This document shows, one piece after another, positions 1 through 5,244 of a DNA stretch of 6,989 nt. The position numbers and the translations under genes were made by a program. This DNA comes from Chloroflexota bacterium. Lineage in GTDB: Bacteria; Chloroflexota; Dehalococcoidia; DSTF01; RBG-16-68-14. The stretch lies in NCBI GenBank assembly GCA_022563135.1, contig JADFNZ010000085.1:1-6989 (forward strand). The letters run 5' to 3'. The stretch's first letter is position 1. The number at the start of each line of letters is the position of its first letter. The notes under the pieces were generated by a model that had not been told where the DNA came from, ran no database searches, and was given only the letters and a program-made list of their open reading frames with translations.

Positions 1-347
1 CCGAAGAACGTCTCGAAGACACCGCCAAGGCCCCCCAGATCGGCGAAGTCGAAGCGCACACCGCCCTGATGAGCGCGAAACGCCCCGCCCGCCTTGCGCT
101 GCATCTCCTCGATCTGGTCGGCGTGCTGCCACTGGTCGCCGTACTTGTCGTATTTACGGCGCTTCTCTGGGTCGGAGACCACCTCGTTCGCGGCATTGAT
201 CTCCTTGAAGCGCGCCTCAGCCGCCTTGTCGCCCGGGTTGACGTCCGGGTGGTACTGCCGGGCGAGGCGGCGGTAGGCCTGCCGGATCTCCTTCTGCGCC
301 GCACCTCTCGGTACGCCTAGAATCGCATAATAATCCTTGCTCGCCAT
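1..347 (-). CDS. dnaJ: DnaJ/CbpA-type J-domain co-chaperone, N-terminal part (3' end beyond left edge)
   Basis: Cytoplasmic Hsp40 co-chaperone that stimulates the ATPase of DnaK and delivers substrates to it. About 115 codons are visible. The start is ATG at 347-345, preceded by a GAGGAG Shine-Dalgarno (complement of 353-358) five bases upstream. Residues 4-70 form a J domain: the KDYYAILGV opening, a basic helix II (YRRLARQY), the essential HPD at residues 33-35, and the [21 protein letters not shown] stretch across helices III and IV. After it come [10 protein letters not shown] and a glycine/phenylalanine-containing region. The 'QW' stretch after the J domain resembles CbpA/DnaJ2-type proteins more than canonical DnaJ, but the zinc-finger region that would decide this lies outside the window. 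It is transcribed away from nadB and no grpE or dnaK is visible beside it. Confidence 0.95.
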   Translation of the reverse strand, partial: MASKDYYAILGVPRGAAQKEIRQAYRRLARQYHPDVNPGDKAAEARFKEINAANEVVSDPEKRRKYDKYGDQWQHADQIEEMQRKAGGAFRAHQGGVRFDFADLGGLGGVFETFF

Positions 348-365
348 TTCGGCTCCTCTGCACTA

Positions 366-394
366 AGTATAGTGTTGCTTAATTTAGAAGTCAA
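366..394 (-). promoter_or_regulatory. Sigma-70-type promoter for the dnaJ/cbpA gene
   Basis: On the minus strand TTGACT (394-389) is followed by a 17-bp spacer and TATACT (371-366), each one base from the bacterial consensus. The expected transcription start is near 359-360. The 5' leader would then be only about 12-13 nt, just long enough to carry the GAGGAG ribosome binding site. The zone upstream (395-455) is strikingly AT-rich for this genome and could act as an UP element. A weak inverted repeat, CACTA-N4-TAGTG (361-374), overlaps the -10 box. No CIRCE or HAIR heat-shock operator is seen, so control looks housekeeping rather than HrcA- or HspR-type. Confidence 0.75.
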
Positions 395-452
395 TGACCC
401 TCATAATTAGTGATTAATAGTCTATCAAGAATCATGATATTAGTATAATCTC

Positions 453-580
453 TTACAGCCGCAAGTAATTATCTGCGCAGGGCTCAGCGTTGACCAGTTC
501 GCCGATGAAGGTCAGGTAGCCGACCAGCCAGAAGGTACACATCGTATACACACCTCGTCCGGTTCGAAGCCGTCGTCGAT
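453..580 (-). pseudogene. Degraded C-terminal remnant resembling GH15 glycoside hydrolase (glucoamylase/trehalase-like)
   Basis: The minus frame ending at TAA (455-453) reads GVYTMCTFWLVGYLTFIGEL followed by VNAE. This matches the C-terminal pattern I know from GH15 proteins, where a '(E)G-x-F-x-x-C-T-F-W-x-(V/I)-x-x-L-x-x-x-G' helix precedes the end of the catalytic barrel. Immediately upstream the neighbouring frame (580-554) reads IDDGFEPDE, which fits the usual DDGF segment before that helix. Restoring one base near 554 would join the two frames. Further upstream I see no recognisable GH15 sequence and no start. I read this as a frameshifted, truncated relic. The call rests on a short match recognised by eye, so coincidence is possible. 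Confidence 0.45.
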
Positions 581-606
581 CGCATCTGTGCAAGCGGGTG
601 AAGGCG

Positions 607-786
607 ATGCGTGTGCGGAGAAGAAACAAGCCAGCGATGATTCGCCGGCTTGAGAAGATGGCTACCTGTCGCGCTCTAGTGGAGTTGCATGACAGCTTGG
701 ATCTCAGCCGGGATCTGGCGCGTGATGTCCAGCGTCGCATCACCCTAAGCGGCATCGATGCAGACGATGAGTCCGGTCTGGCGTAG
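607..786 (+). CDS. Small unidentified ORF (59 codons), doubtful
   Basis: An open frame in the gene-poor stretch between dnaJ and nadB. It starts at ATG 607 (or GTG 598, three codons earlier) and ends with TAG at 784-786. The predicted product is basic at the N-terminus (MRVRRRNKPAMIRRLEK), has a helical-looking middle (ALVELHDSLDLSRDLARDV) and an acidic tail (GIDADDESGLA). I recognise no family. A GAAGG-like element sits directly before the ATG, too close to be a convincing Shine-Dalgarno. It lies between two apparent gene relics, so it may itself be a remnant or a chance ORF. The GTG start would add only three residues. Confidence 0.2.
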   Translation: MRVRRRNKPAMIRRLEKMATCRALVELHDSLDLSRDLARDVQRRITLSGIDADDESGLA

Positions 787-971
787 CAAGCGGGGACGTC
801 AACGACAACGGGATCGCCGAGCTTCCAGCGGAAGCGGGTGCGCCGTTGGACGCATCTCGTCCGTCAGGCCCGAATTATGGTGTTGTAGTTGGACTCATCG
901 CCGCTGTGGCGGCGGGCACGGTCGCGCTGGGCGTCGCCGCCTGGTACGCGAGGAGGGGCTGGCTCACGTAG
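771..971 (+). pseudogene. C-terminal membrane-anchor remnant of a surface/secreted protein
   Basis: This frame opens after TGA (768-770) and closes at TAG (969-971). It begins with a GDVNDNGIAEL-like stretch, similar to calcium-binding or dockerin-like loops, then a Pro/Ala/Ser-rich linker. It ends with NYGVVVGLIAAVAAGTVALG, continuing as VAAWYARRGWLT. That is one hydrophobic segment of about 20 residues followed by two arginines, the layout of a C-terminal membrane anchor of an exported protein. No ATG or GTG start precedes it; a TTG at 846 would give only a 41-residue peptide containing the anchor. The exported domain is missing. I infer the tail of a lost surface protein, although a short single-pass membrane peptide from TTG 846 is an alternative. 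Confidence 0.35.
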
Positions 972-973
972 CC

Positions 974-1037
974 TCGTAGGCGAGGGTCTTTAGACCCTCG
1001 CAGCATCACCGTCGGTTCTGAGGACCCCGACCTACGA
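974..1037. repeat. Palindromic repeat-like unit enclosing the hairpin
   Basis: Outer arms TCGTAGG (974-980) and CCTACGA (1031-1037) enclose the 980-1001 hairpin and a second, weaker GTCGG...CCGAC stem near 1012-1032. Nested palindromes bounded by CGTAGG/CCTACG recall short interspersed palindromic elements common in intergenic DNA of GC-rich environmental bacteria. Only one copy is in this window, so its repetitive nature is inferred. Confidence 0.3.
980..1001. terminator. Perfect hairpin (10-bp arms), terminator-like or part of a dispersed repeat
   Basis: GCGAGGGTCT (980-989), a TT centre and AGACCCTCGC (992-1001) form a perfect inverted repeat just after the anchor-remnant stop codon. RNA from either strand would fold into a very stable stem. 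No T tract follows on either side, so it is not a textbook intrinsic terminator. The position, eight bases after a stop codon and before the nadB promoter, suits transcription insulation. Confidence 0.5.
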
Positions 1038-1053
1038 CCTCACCCACCCCAGA

Positions 1054-1083
1054 TTGACGCTTCGCCGCGATCTGTGGTAGAGT
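1054..1083 (+). promoter_or_regulatory. Probable nadB operon promoter (extended -10)
   Basis: TTGACG (1054-1059) matches five of six -35 bases. After an 18-bp spacer, TAGAGT (1078-1083) matches four of six -10 bases, helped by a TG dinucleotide one base upstream (1075-1076), which makes an extended -10. The predicted transcription start, near 1089-1091, falls inside the large inverted repeat at 1080-1106, so a protein bound there would block initiation. Confidence 0.55.
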
Positions 1084-1106
1084 TAGTGTACTCCTTACAC
1101 TAACTC
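1080..1106. promoter_or_regulatory. 27-bp perfect palindrome, likely repressor operator for NAD biosynthesis genes
   Basis: Left arm GAGTTAGTGTA (1080-1090), 5-nt centre CTCCT, right arm TACACTAACTC (1096-1106): an 11-bp perfect inverted repeat. It overlaps the -10 box and predicted start of the nadB promoter and ends 43 bp before the nadB ATG. It is AT-richer than its surroundings and no T run follows, so a DNA-binding dimer site fits better than a terminator. NAD biosynthesis operons are known to be repressed by NrtR, NiaR or NadR/NadQ-type regulators depending on lineage. The window contains no regulator gene, so which one binds here is unknown. Confidence 0.7.
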
Positions 1107-1149
1107 ACCTGGCGAAGCATCGGGCGAATTGGGGCACACCGGCACCACC

Positions 1150-2685
1150 ATGCGCTACGACTACATCATCGCTGGTTCGGGCATTGCGGGGCTGTACGCC
1201 GCGCTGCTGGCTCGCGAGCACGGAACTGTGCTCGTGCTGACCAAGGGCTCCATCGACGAGTGCAACACGCGCTACGCCCAGGGCGGCATCGCCGCCGCCG
1301 TCGGCCCGGACGACTCGCCCGAGCTGCACCTCCGCGACACGCTTGAGGCCGGCGCCGGACTGGTGGACGAAGAGGCGGCGCGCATCCTCGTCACGGAGGC
1401 GGCAGAGCGCATCCGGGACCTGGTGAGCTTCGGCGTGCCATTCGATAGCGTCGATGGTGAGGTGGCCCTCGGCCGCGAGGGCGCGCACAGCCAGCCCCGC
1501 ATCCTCCACGCCGGCGGCGACGCTACCGGCGCCCACATCGAGCTATCGCTCTCCTCCCTCGCGCGCATGTCCCGCATTGCCATTAAGGAGTATTGCCTCG
1601 TCGAGCAGGTGCTCGTCGAGGGCGGTCGGGCCGTTGCGGTCAGCACGCTGGATACGAGGACGAACACGCAGGAGACGTTCGAGGGCCGCGCGATCATCCT
1701 CGCCACGGGCGGCTGCGGCCAGCTCCATCGCGTGAGCACGAATCCCGAGGTTGCAACCGGTGATGGTATTGCCGTCGCCTACCGGGCCGGCGCTGAAGTG
1801 ATGGATATGGAGTTCATGCAGTTCCACCCGACAGCGCTGCGCCTCCCGGGCGTCCCCGTCTTCCTCATCTCGGAGGCGCTGCGGGGCGAAGGCGCGCAGC
1901 TCTTGGATGCCAACGGCCGTCGCTTCATGCCTGAGTACGACGAGCGCGCCGAGCTCGCGCCGCGCGACATCGTCGCCCGCGCCATCCACACCGAGCTCGC
2001 GGAATCGGACGCTGATCGTGTCTACCTGGACGTGACACATCTGCCGGCGGAGCGCGTGAGCGTCCGATTTCCGCAGATCTATCAGCATTGCCTGGAACAG
2101 GGGCTCGACATCACGAAAGAGCCGATCCCGGTGTCGCCGGCCGCCCACTATCTCATGGGCGGCGTGCGCACAAACGTGTGGGGCGAGACAACCGTGCCTG
2201 GCCTCTACGCCTGCGGCGAGTGCGCCTGCGTCGGCGTGCACGGCGCCAACCGCCTCGCCTCCAACTCGCTGCTGGAGACGGTAGTCTTCGCCAGGCGCGT
2301 CGTGGACCGCGCGCGCGACGCCGGTGAGGAGCCAACGAGCGCCCCGCCCACGCCGGAGGCGCTGGCGCTCCCGGAACGGCCGCCCGCGGAAGCGGCGCCG
2401 CCCAGCCGGCCCGGCCTCCAGGCGCTCATGTGGGAGCAGGTGGGCATCGTCCGAGACGGAGAATCCCTAGCAAGTGCGCGCAGGACGCTGGCCGCCTGGC
2501 ACGCCGCACTCCCCCACCCGGCCGATCGGCCGTCGCACGAGCTCGCGAACCTGACGCTCTGCGGCCGGCTTGCGGTGGAGGCGGCGCTGCTGCGCGAGGA
2601 GAGCCGCGGCGCCCACTACCGGCGCGACTTCCCGCAGCTGCGCGAGGAGTGGCGCCGTCACCTCGTCTTTCGCCGCGATGGCTGA
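1150..2685 (+). CDS. nadB: L-aspartate oxidase
   Basis: FAD enzyme oxidising L-aspartate to iminoaspartate, the first step of de novo NAD synthesis; NadA then condenses the product to quinolinate. The predicted protein has 511 residues, normal for NadB. Visible family signatures: the Rossmann dinucleotide motif GSGIAG (9-14), NTRYAQGGIAAA (39-50), GREGAHSQPRILHAGGDATG (108-127), FHPTAL around H226, SEALRGEGAQLL (241-252), HYLMGG (333-338), and GECACVGVHGANRLASNSLL (356-375) for flavin binding. A C-terminal helical domain with a conserved-looking RRDF segment closes the protein. I chose ATG 1150 because it begins three residues before the first strand (DYIIAGSG). An in-frame TTG at 1129 would add seven residues. 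Neither start has a strong Shine-Dalgarno. The stop overlaps nadC by 8 bp. nadA, normally a neighbour, is absent. Confidence 0.97.
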   Translation: MRYDYIIAGSGIAGLYAALLAREHGTVLVLTKGSIDECNTRYAQGGIAAAVGPDDSPELHLRDTLEAGAGLVDEEAARILVTEAAERIRDLVSFGVPFDSVDGEVALGREGAHSQPRILHAGGDATGAHIELSLSSLARMSRIAIKEYCLVEQVLVEGGRAVAVSTLDTRTNTQETFEGRAIILATGGCGQLHRVSTNPEVATGDGIAVAYRAGAEVMDMEFMQFHPTALRLPGVPVFLISEALRGEGAQLLDANGRRFMPEYDERAELAPRDIVARAIHTELAESDADRVYLDVTHLPAERVSVRFPQIYQHCLEQGLDITKEPIPVSPAAHYLMGGVRTNVWGETTVPGLYACGECACVGVHGANRLASNSLLETVVFARRVVDRARDAGEEPTSAPPTPEALALPERPPAEAAPPSRPGLQALMWEQVGIVRDGESLASARRTLAAWHAALPHPADRPSHELANLTLCGRLAVEAALLREESRGAHYRRDFPQLREEWRRHLVFRRDG

Positions 2686-3547
2686 GGAGCGTGTCTCTCC
2701 ACCCGATCCGTCGCTCGTAGAGCGCATCGTCGAGGCTGCGCTCGAGGAAGACGCTGCCCGCAATGACGTCACGACCAGCGCGCTGATCGCGCCGGACCAG
2801 CGCGGTAGCGCGACGGTCATCGCGAGAGAGGCCGGCGTGATCGCAGGGTTGCCTGTGGCCGCGGCCGTCTTCACCGCGCTCGACGCATCGCTCCAATTCG
2901 AGCCGCTGGTGCCGGAAGGCGCGGCCGTCGGACCGGATGCAGGCGTGGCGCGCGTGGCTGGAAGCCTCGCGCCGATCCTCAGCGGCGAGCGGGTCGCGCT
3001 CAACTTCCTCCAGCGGCTCTCCGGTATTGCCACCGCCACGCGCCAGCTCGTCGACGCCGTGGCCGGGCTCAGCGTGCGCATTGTCGACACCCGCAAGACC
3101 ACGCCGGGCCTGCGCGCGCTGGAGCGCTATGCTGTTCGCGCCGGCGGCGGGCAGAATCACCGCTTCAACCTGAGCGACGCGGTCCTGATCAAGGACAACC
3201 ACCTGGCGGCGGCACGCAACGGAGGGCTCAGCATCGCCCAGGTGGTTCAGCGCGCGCGGGGGACTGGCCCACATACCATGCGCATCGAGATCGAGGCGGC
3301 GACGGTCGCGGAGGCGATGCAGGCGTTGGAGGCAGGCGCGGACATCGTGCTGCTCGACAACATGTCCGAGGAGGAGATGCGGCAAGTCGTCGCGGCGACG
3401 AACGGGCGCGCGGTAATCGAGGCGTCGGGTGGCGTGACGCTGCAGAACGTGCGCGCGATCGCCGAGACGGGCGTGGATCTGATCTCCGTCGGCGCCATCA
3501 CGCACTCCGCCCCGGCGCTGGACCTCAGCCTGGAGCTAGACGGCTGA
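2678..3547 (+). CDS. nadC: Nicotinate-nucleotide pyrophosphorylase (quinolinate phosphoribosyltransferase, carboxylating)
   Basis: Converts quinolinate and PRPP to nicotinate mononucleotide, CO2 and PPi, the step after NadA. The product has 289 residues, typical for bacterial NadC. The N-terminal alpha/beta sandwich (about 10-115) includes EEDAARNDVTT and AGVIAGLP. The barrel carries all the signatures: FLQRLSGIAT, DTRKTTPGLR (137-146), YAVRAGGGQNHR ending at R162, LIKDNH (K172-H175), the acidic IEIE strand, LLDNM, and EASGGV and SVGAITHS near the C-terminus. The start is ATG 2678, inside the last codons of nadB and in a different frame (8-bp overlap). No clear Shine-Dalgarno precedes it, so translational coupling to nadB is likely. 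An upstream in-frame start near 2570 would add a non-homologous arginine-rich stretch and was not used. Its TGA overlaps the ATG of the next gene. Confidence 0.97.
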   Translation: MAEERVSPPDPSLVERIVEAALEEDAARNDVTTSALIAPDQRGSATVIAREAGVIAGLPVAAAVFTALDASLQFEPLVPEGAAVGPDAGVARVAGSLAPILSGERVALNFLQRLSGIATATRQLVDAVAGLSVRIVDTRKTTPGLRALERYAVRAGGGQNHRFNLSDAVLIKDNHLAAARNGGLSIAQVVQRARGTGPHTMRIEIEAATVAEAMQALEAGADIVLLDNMSEEEMRQVVAATNGRAVIEASGGVTLQNVRAIAETGVDLISVGAITHSAPALDLSLELDG

Positions 3548-4095
3548 TGGCCCACCAGCTCGTCATCCTCTCCGGCCCGCCAAACGCCGGCAAGTCCGCC
3601 ACAGCGGAGGCGCTCTGCCAGCGCTACGACCGCATGCTTCACATCGACGTCGCGGTGCTGCGCGACTTCCTCCGCATGGGGCGGCTGCGCCCTTGGGATG
3701 CGTCGCCGGAGGGCCGTCGTCAGCGACTACTGCTGATCGAGTCGGCTCTAGACATGGCGCGCCGCTTCCTCGCCGCGGGCTACGGCGTCGTGATCGACGA
3801 CGTCGTTGGGCCTGACGACCTGCCCGCATACCGCGACGGGCTGTCGGAGTGGGAGAGTACGGCGCACTTCATCGTCCTCCTACCGCGGCTCGCGCTCATT
3901 CTGGAACGCGAGCAGGTGCGCGCCTCTGAGTGGCAGCGGGCGGGCCGGCTCGAGGCGCTCTACCAGCGCTTCGTCGAGTTCGACGACGCCGCGATCATCG
4001 ACCCCGAAACCCTCGCGCCGGAGCTTGTGGCCGACCGCGTGATGGCGCTGGCTGCGAACGGCACAGCGCTGATCTTGCCGCTCTCGCTATCCTAG
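3547..4095 (+). CDS. P-loop NTPase, AAA_33/small-molecule-kinase-like, co-operonic with nadBC
   Basis: A 182-residue soluble protein with Walker A GPPNAGKS (10-17), a HID segment (32-34) where small-molecule kinases often bind substrate, a Walker B-like VVIDDVV (81-87), and an arginine-bearing lid-like stretch LEREQVRASEWQRAG (119-133). The size and order fit the AAA_33/zeta-toxin-like/chloramphenicol-phosphotransferase-like kinase group, whose members phosphorylate small molecules with ATP. The substrate cannot be read from the sequence. The ATG overlaps the nadC stop in TGATG, so the gene is almost certainly translated with nadBC. A role in nucleotide or NAD-precursor metabolism is possible, for example a ribosylnicotinamide kinase-like activity, but that is inference from position only. 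No antitoxin-like partner is adjacent, which argues against a zeta-type toxin. No convincing terminator follows it. Confidence 0.8.
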   Translation: MAHQLVILSGPPNAGKSATAEALCQRYDRMLHIDVAVLRDFLRMGRLRPWDASPEGRRQRLLLIESALDMARRFLAAGYGVVIDDVVGPDDLPAYRDGLSEWESTAHFIVLLPRLALILEREQVRASEWQRAGRLEALYQRFVEFDDAAIIDPETLAPELVADRVMALAANGTALILPLSLS

Positions 4096-4122
4096 AAGCG
4101 CTGCTTCAAGGCTTGACCCGCA

Positions 4123-4131
4123 TGTTAAACT
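4123..4131 (+). promoter_or_regulatory. Possible extended -10 promoter element upstream of the cvpA unit
   Basis: TG, one base, then TAAACT (4126-4131) resembles an extended -10 box. No good -35 lies at proper spacing: TTCAAG at 4105-4110 gives only 15 bp, and the well-formed TTGACC at 4113-4118 is too close. A start near 4138 would place the 4143-4169 inverted repeat in the early leader. Weak evidence; cvpA may instead be transcribed by read-through from the nad operon. Confidence 0.25.
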
Positions 4132-4142
4132 GAGCGCGGCTG

Positions 4143-4169
4143 CCGATACTAATCTAGAGAGGGTATCGG
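4143..4169 (+). promoter_or_regulatory. Inverted repeat touching the leader-ORF ribosome binding site
   Basis: CCGATAC (4143-4149) and GTATCGG (4163-4169) are perfect 7-bp arms around a 13-nt AT-rich loop. The last two bases of the right arm are the first bases of the GGAGGTG Shine-Dalgarno (4168-4174) of the small ORF at 4181. As RNA the stem could mask the ribosome site; as DNA it could be an operator. Both roles are inferred. Confidence 0.4.
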
Positions 4170-4180
4170 AGGTGAAAGGC

Positions 4181-4258
4181 GTGCCCCGCCAATACACACG
4201 CCCGAACGCAGACGCTGTCCGTCACGTATGGCATACCGGACGGGAGGCCACGCGATGA
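4181..4258 (+). CDS. 25-codon leader ORF coupled to cvpA
   Basis: GTG 4181 is preceded by a near-perfect Shine-Dalgarno, GGAGGTG (4168-4174), with a 6-nt spacer. This is the strongest ribosome site in the central window, stronger than those of nadB or nadC. The frame gives a basic 25-residue peptide beginning MPRQYTRPNADAV and ending HTGREATR, then TGA at 4256-4258, which overlaps the cvpA start in ATGA. The cvpA Shine-Dalgarno lies inside codons 21-22 of this ORF. The geometry is that of a translationally coupled leader peptide or very small gene. I recognise no family and see no run of one amino acid that would suggest classic attenuation. Confidence 0.45.
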   Translation: MPRQYTRPNADAVRHVWHTGREATR

Positions 4259-4764
4259 CCTGGCTAGACGGCGCCATCATCCTTGTCGTCCTCTGGTTCA
4301 CGTACTCCGCGTTTCAGGCTGGCTTCATTCGCGAGACGGTCACCGTGATCGCGGCGATTATCGGCGTCGTGCTCGCCGGGCTCTTCTACAAGGATCTGGC
4401 GGAGGACGTCCTCGCATTTATCGATAGCGTGAACCTGGCGCGCCTCGTCGCATTCGGTCTCATCTTTGGCGCGACCGCGCTGGCGGGCCAGATGCTCGCG
4501 CTGGTGCTGAAACCCACGGCGGCCATCTTCCAGCTCGGCATCTTCGATAATCTCGCCGGGGCCGCCTTCGGCTTCGCCAAGGCGATGGTGTTCATTCAGA
4601 TCTTCCTGCTGGTGTTCGTCACCTATCCGCGCTGGAACCTCGACGAAGCCATCGACGATTCCCTCTTCGGGTCCCTGCTCATCGTCGACAACGTCGCCTT
4701 CCTCGCCCACGTTCTGCCGGACGAGTTCGAGCTTAGCCTGGACGCCTTCACCGACCGCCTCTAG
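4255..4764 (+). CDS. CvpA family integral membrane protein
   Basis: A 169-residue polytopic membrane protein of the CvpA family, named for a protein needed for colicin V production in E. coli; its general biochemical role is unsettled. Four hydrophobic segments are visible at about 4-19, 28-46, 62-84 and 104-123. Family hallmarks: the N-terminal WLDGAIILVV, AFQAGFIRE after the first segment (19-27), and DNLAGAAFGFAKA (98-110) leading into the fourth. The C-terminus is acidic and probably cytoplasmic. I chose ATG 4255 over the in-frame ATG 4228 because GGGAGG (4242-4247) sits 7 bases upstream and the longer form adds a non-family extension. It overlaps the leader ORF by 4 bp and converges with the comM remnant, the two sharing a CTAG at their stop codons. 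In many bacteria cvpA lies beside mutS2 or purF; here it borders comM. Confidence 0.85.
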   Translation: MTWLDGAIILVVLWFTYSAFQAGFIRETVTVIAAIIGVVLAGLFYKDLAEDVLAFIDSVNLARLVAFGLIFGATALAGQMLALVLKPTAAIFQLGIFDNLAGAAFGFAKAMVFIQIFLLVFVTYPRWNLDEAIDDSLFGSLLIVDNVAFLAHVLPDEFELSLDAFTDRL

Positions 4765-5238
4765 CCGCGCACGCGCTGCCGGTACTGGATCGCCTCCGCC
4801 AGGTGCGCCGAGGCGATCGGCTGCGATCCCGCCATGTCCGCGATTGTGCGCGCCAGCTTCAGCACGCGATGGAACGCCCGCGCCGAGAGCGAGAGCTGTG
4901 TCATCGCGAGCCGCAGCAGCGACTGCGCCTGCTCGTCCAGCACGGCCTGGCATTGACGCCGCACCTCCGAGGGCGTCATCTCCGCGTTGCACACCAGGCG
5001 GGTCTCTGTAAAGCGCTCCGTCTGCTTGCTCCGCGCTTTCGACACGCGGCCTCGGACGGTCGCCGAGTCTTCGCCCGTGCCGGTAGCCGCCAGCTTGTCG
5101 TACTCCACACGCGGCACATCGACGAAGATGTCGATGCGGTCGAGCAGCGGGCCAGAGATGCGCTTCTGATAGCGGCTAACCGTCGACTCCGAACAGGCGC
5201 ACTCCTGCGTCTGATCGCCATAGAAGCCGCACGGGCAC
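4761..5238 (-). pseudogene. comM: comM/yifB (Mg-chelatase-like AAA+ ATPase), C-terminal fragment truncated by an insertion
   Basis: ComM/YifB is a hexameric AAA+ helicase-like ATPase promoting branch migration during natural transformation. Only about the last 158 residues remain. They begin at the conserved CPCGFYGD motif and continue with a second cysteine pair (ECAC), the sensor/arginine-finger stretch RYQKRISGPLLDRIDIFVDV and the Mg-chelatase C-terminal helical domain (LSLSARAFHRVLKLARTIAD, then HLAEAIQYRQ), to a TAG at 4763-4761. A complete protein is about 500 residues; Walker A, Walker B and the N-terminal Lon-like domain are missing. Upstream of CPCG the frame stays open to about 5441, but that sequence is antisense to the primase and unlike ComM, where NP should precede CPCG. 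The break is therefore an insertion, not decay. Codons in the fragment look intact, which suggests a recent event or a 5' half retained beyond the element. Confidence 0.88.
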
Positions 5239-5244
5239 CCGTGC
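5229..5244. other. Candidate attL junction: 16-bp palindrome at the comM/element boundary
   Basis: GCACGGG (5229-5235), central CA (5236-5237), CCCGTGC (5238-5244). The left half is comM coding sequence for the CPCG motif; the right half no longer encodes ComM and belongs to the inserted element. A crossover at a 2-nt centre flanked by inverted half-sites is the geometry of serine recombinase attachment sites, so a large serine integrase is my favoured guess. A tyrosine recombinase with a short shared core is not excluded. No integrase gene is in the window. Confidence 0.4.

Noticed and set aside
1129..1149. TTG start giving seven extra NadB residues
   Set aside because: The ATG at 1150 fits the conserved NadB N-terminus directly, and the TTG has no better Shine-Dalgarno.
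1543..2241. 232-codon open frame on the minus strand inside nadB
   Set aside because: Shadow of the nadB codons, low-complexity composition, no family resemblance and no ribosome site.
2426..3505. 359-codon open frame on the minus strand across nadB and nadC
   Set aside because: Antisense shadow in GC-rich coding DNA. The plus-strand frames carry full NadB and NadC signatures, and this one is arginine/aspartate-rich with no recognisable domain.
4095..4107. GAAGC-N3-GCTTC hairpin after the P-loop kinase stop
   Set aside because: Only five base pairs and no T tract; too weak to call a terminator.
4113..4118. TTGACC as a -35 box for cvpA
   Set aside because: No -10-like hexamer lies 16-18 bp downstream (the sequence there is GC-rich).
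4228..4254. Upstream ATG start for the CvpA protein
   Set aside because: The ATG at 4255 has a well-spaced GGGAGG and begins at the family N-terminus; the extension lies in the leader-ORF region.
4264..4992. 242-codon minus-strand frame across cvpA and the comM remnant
   Set aside because: Runs across two real genes in different orientations and looks like a codon-bias shadow with charged low-complexity sequence.
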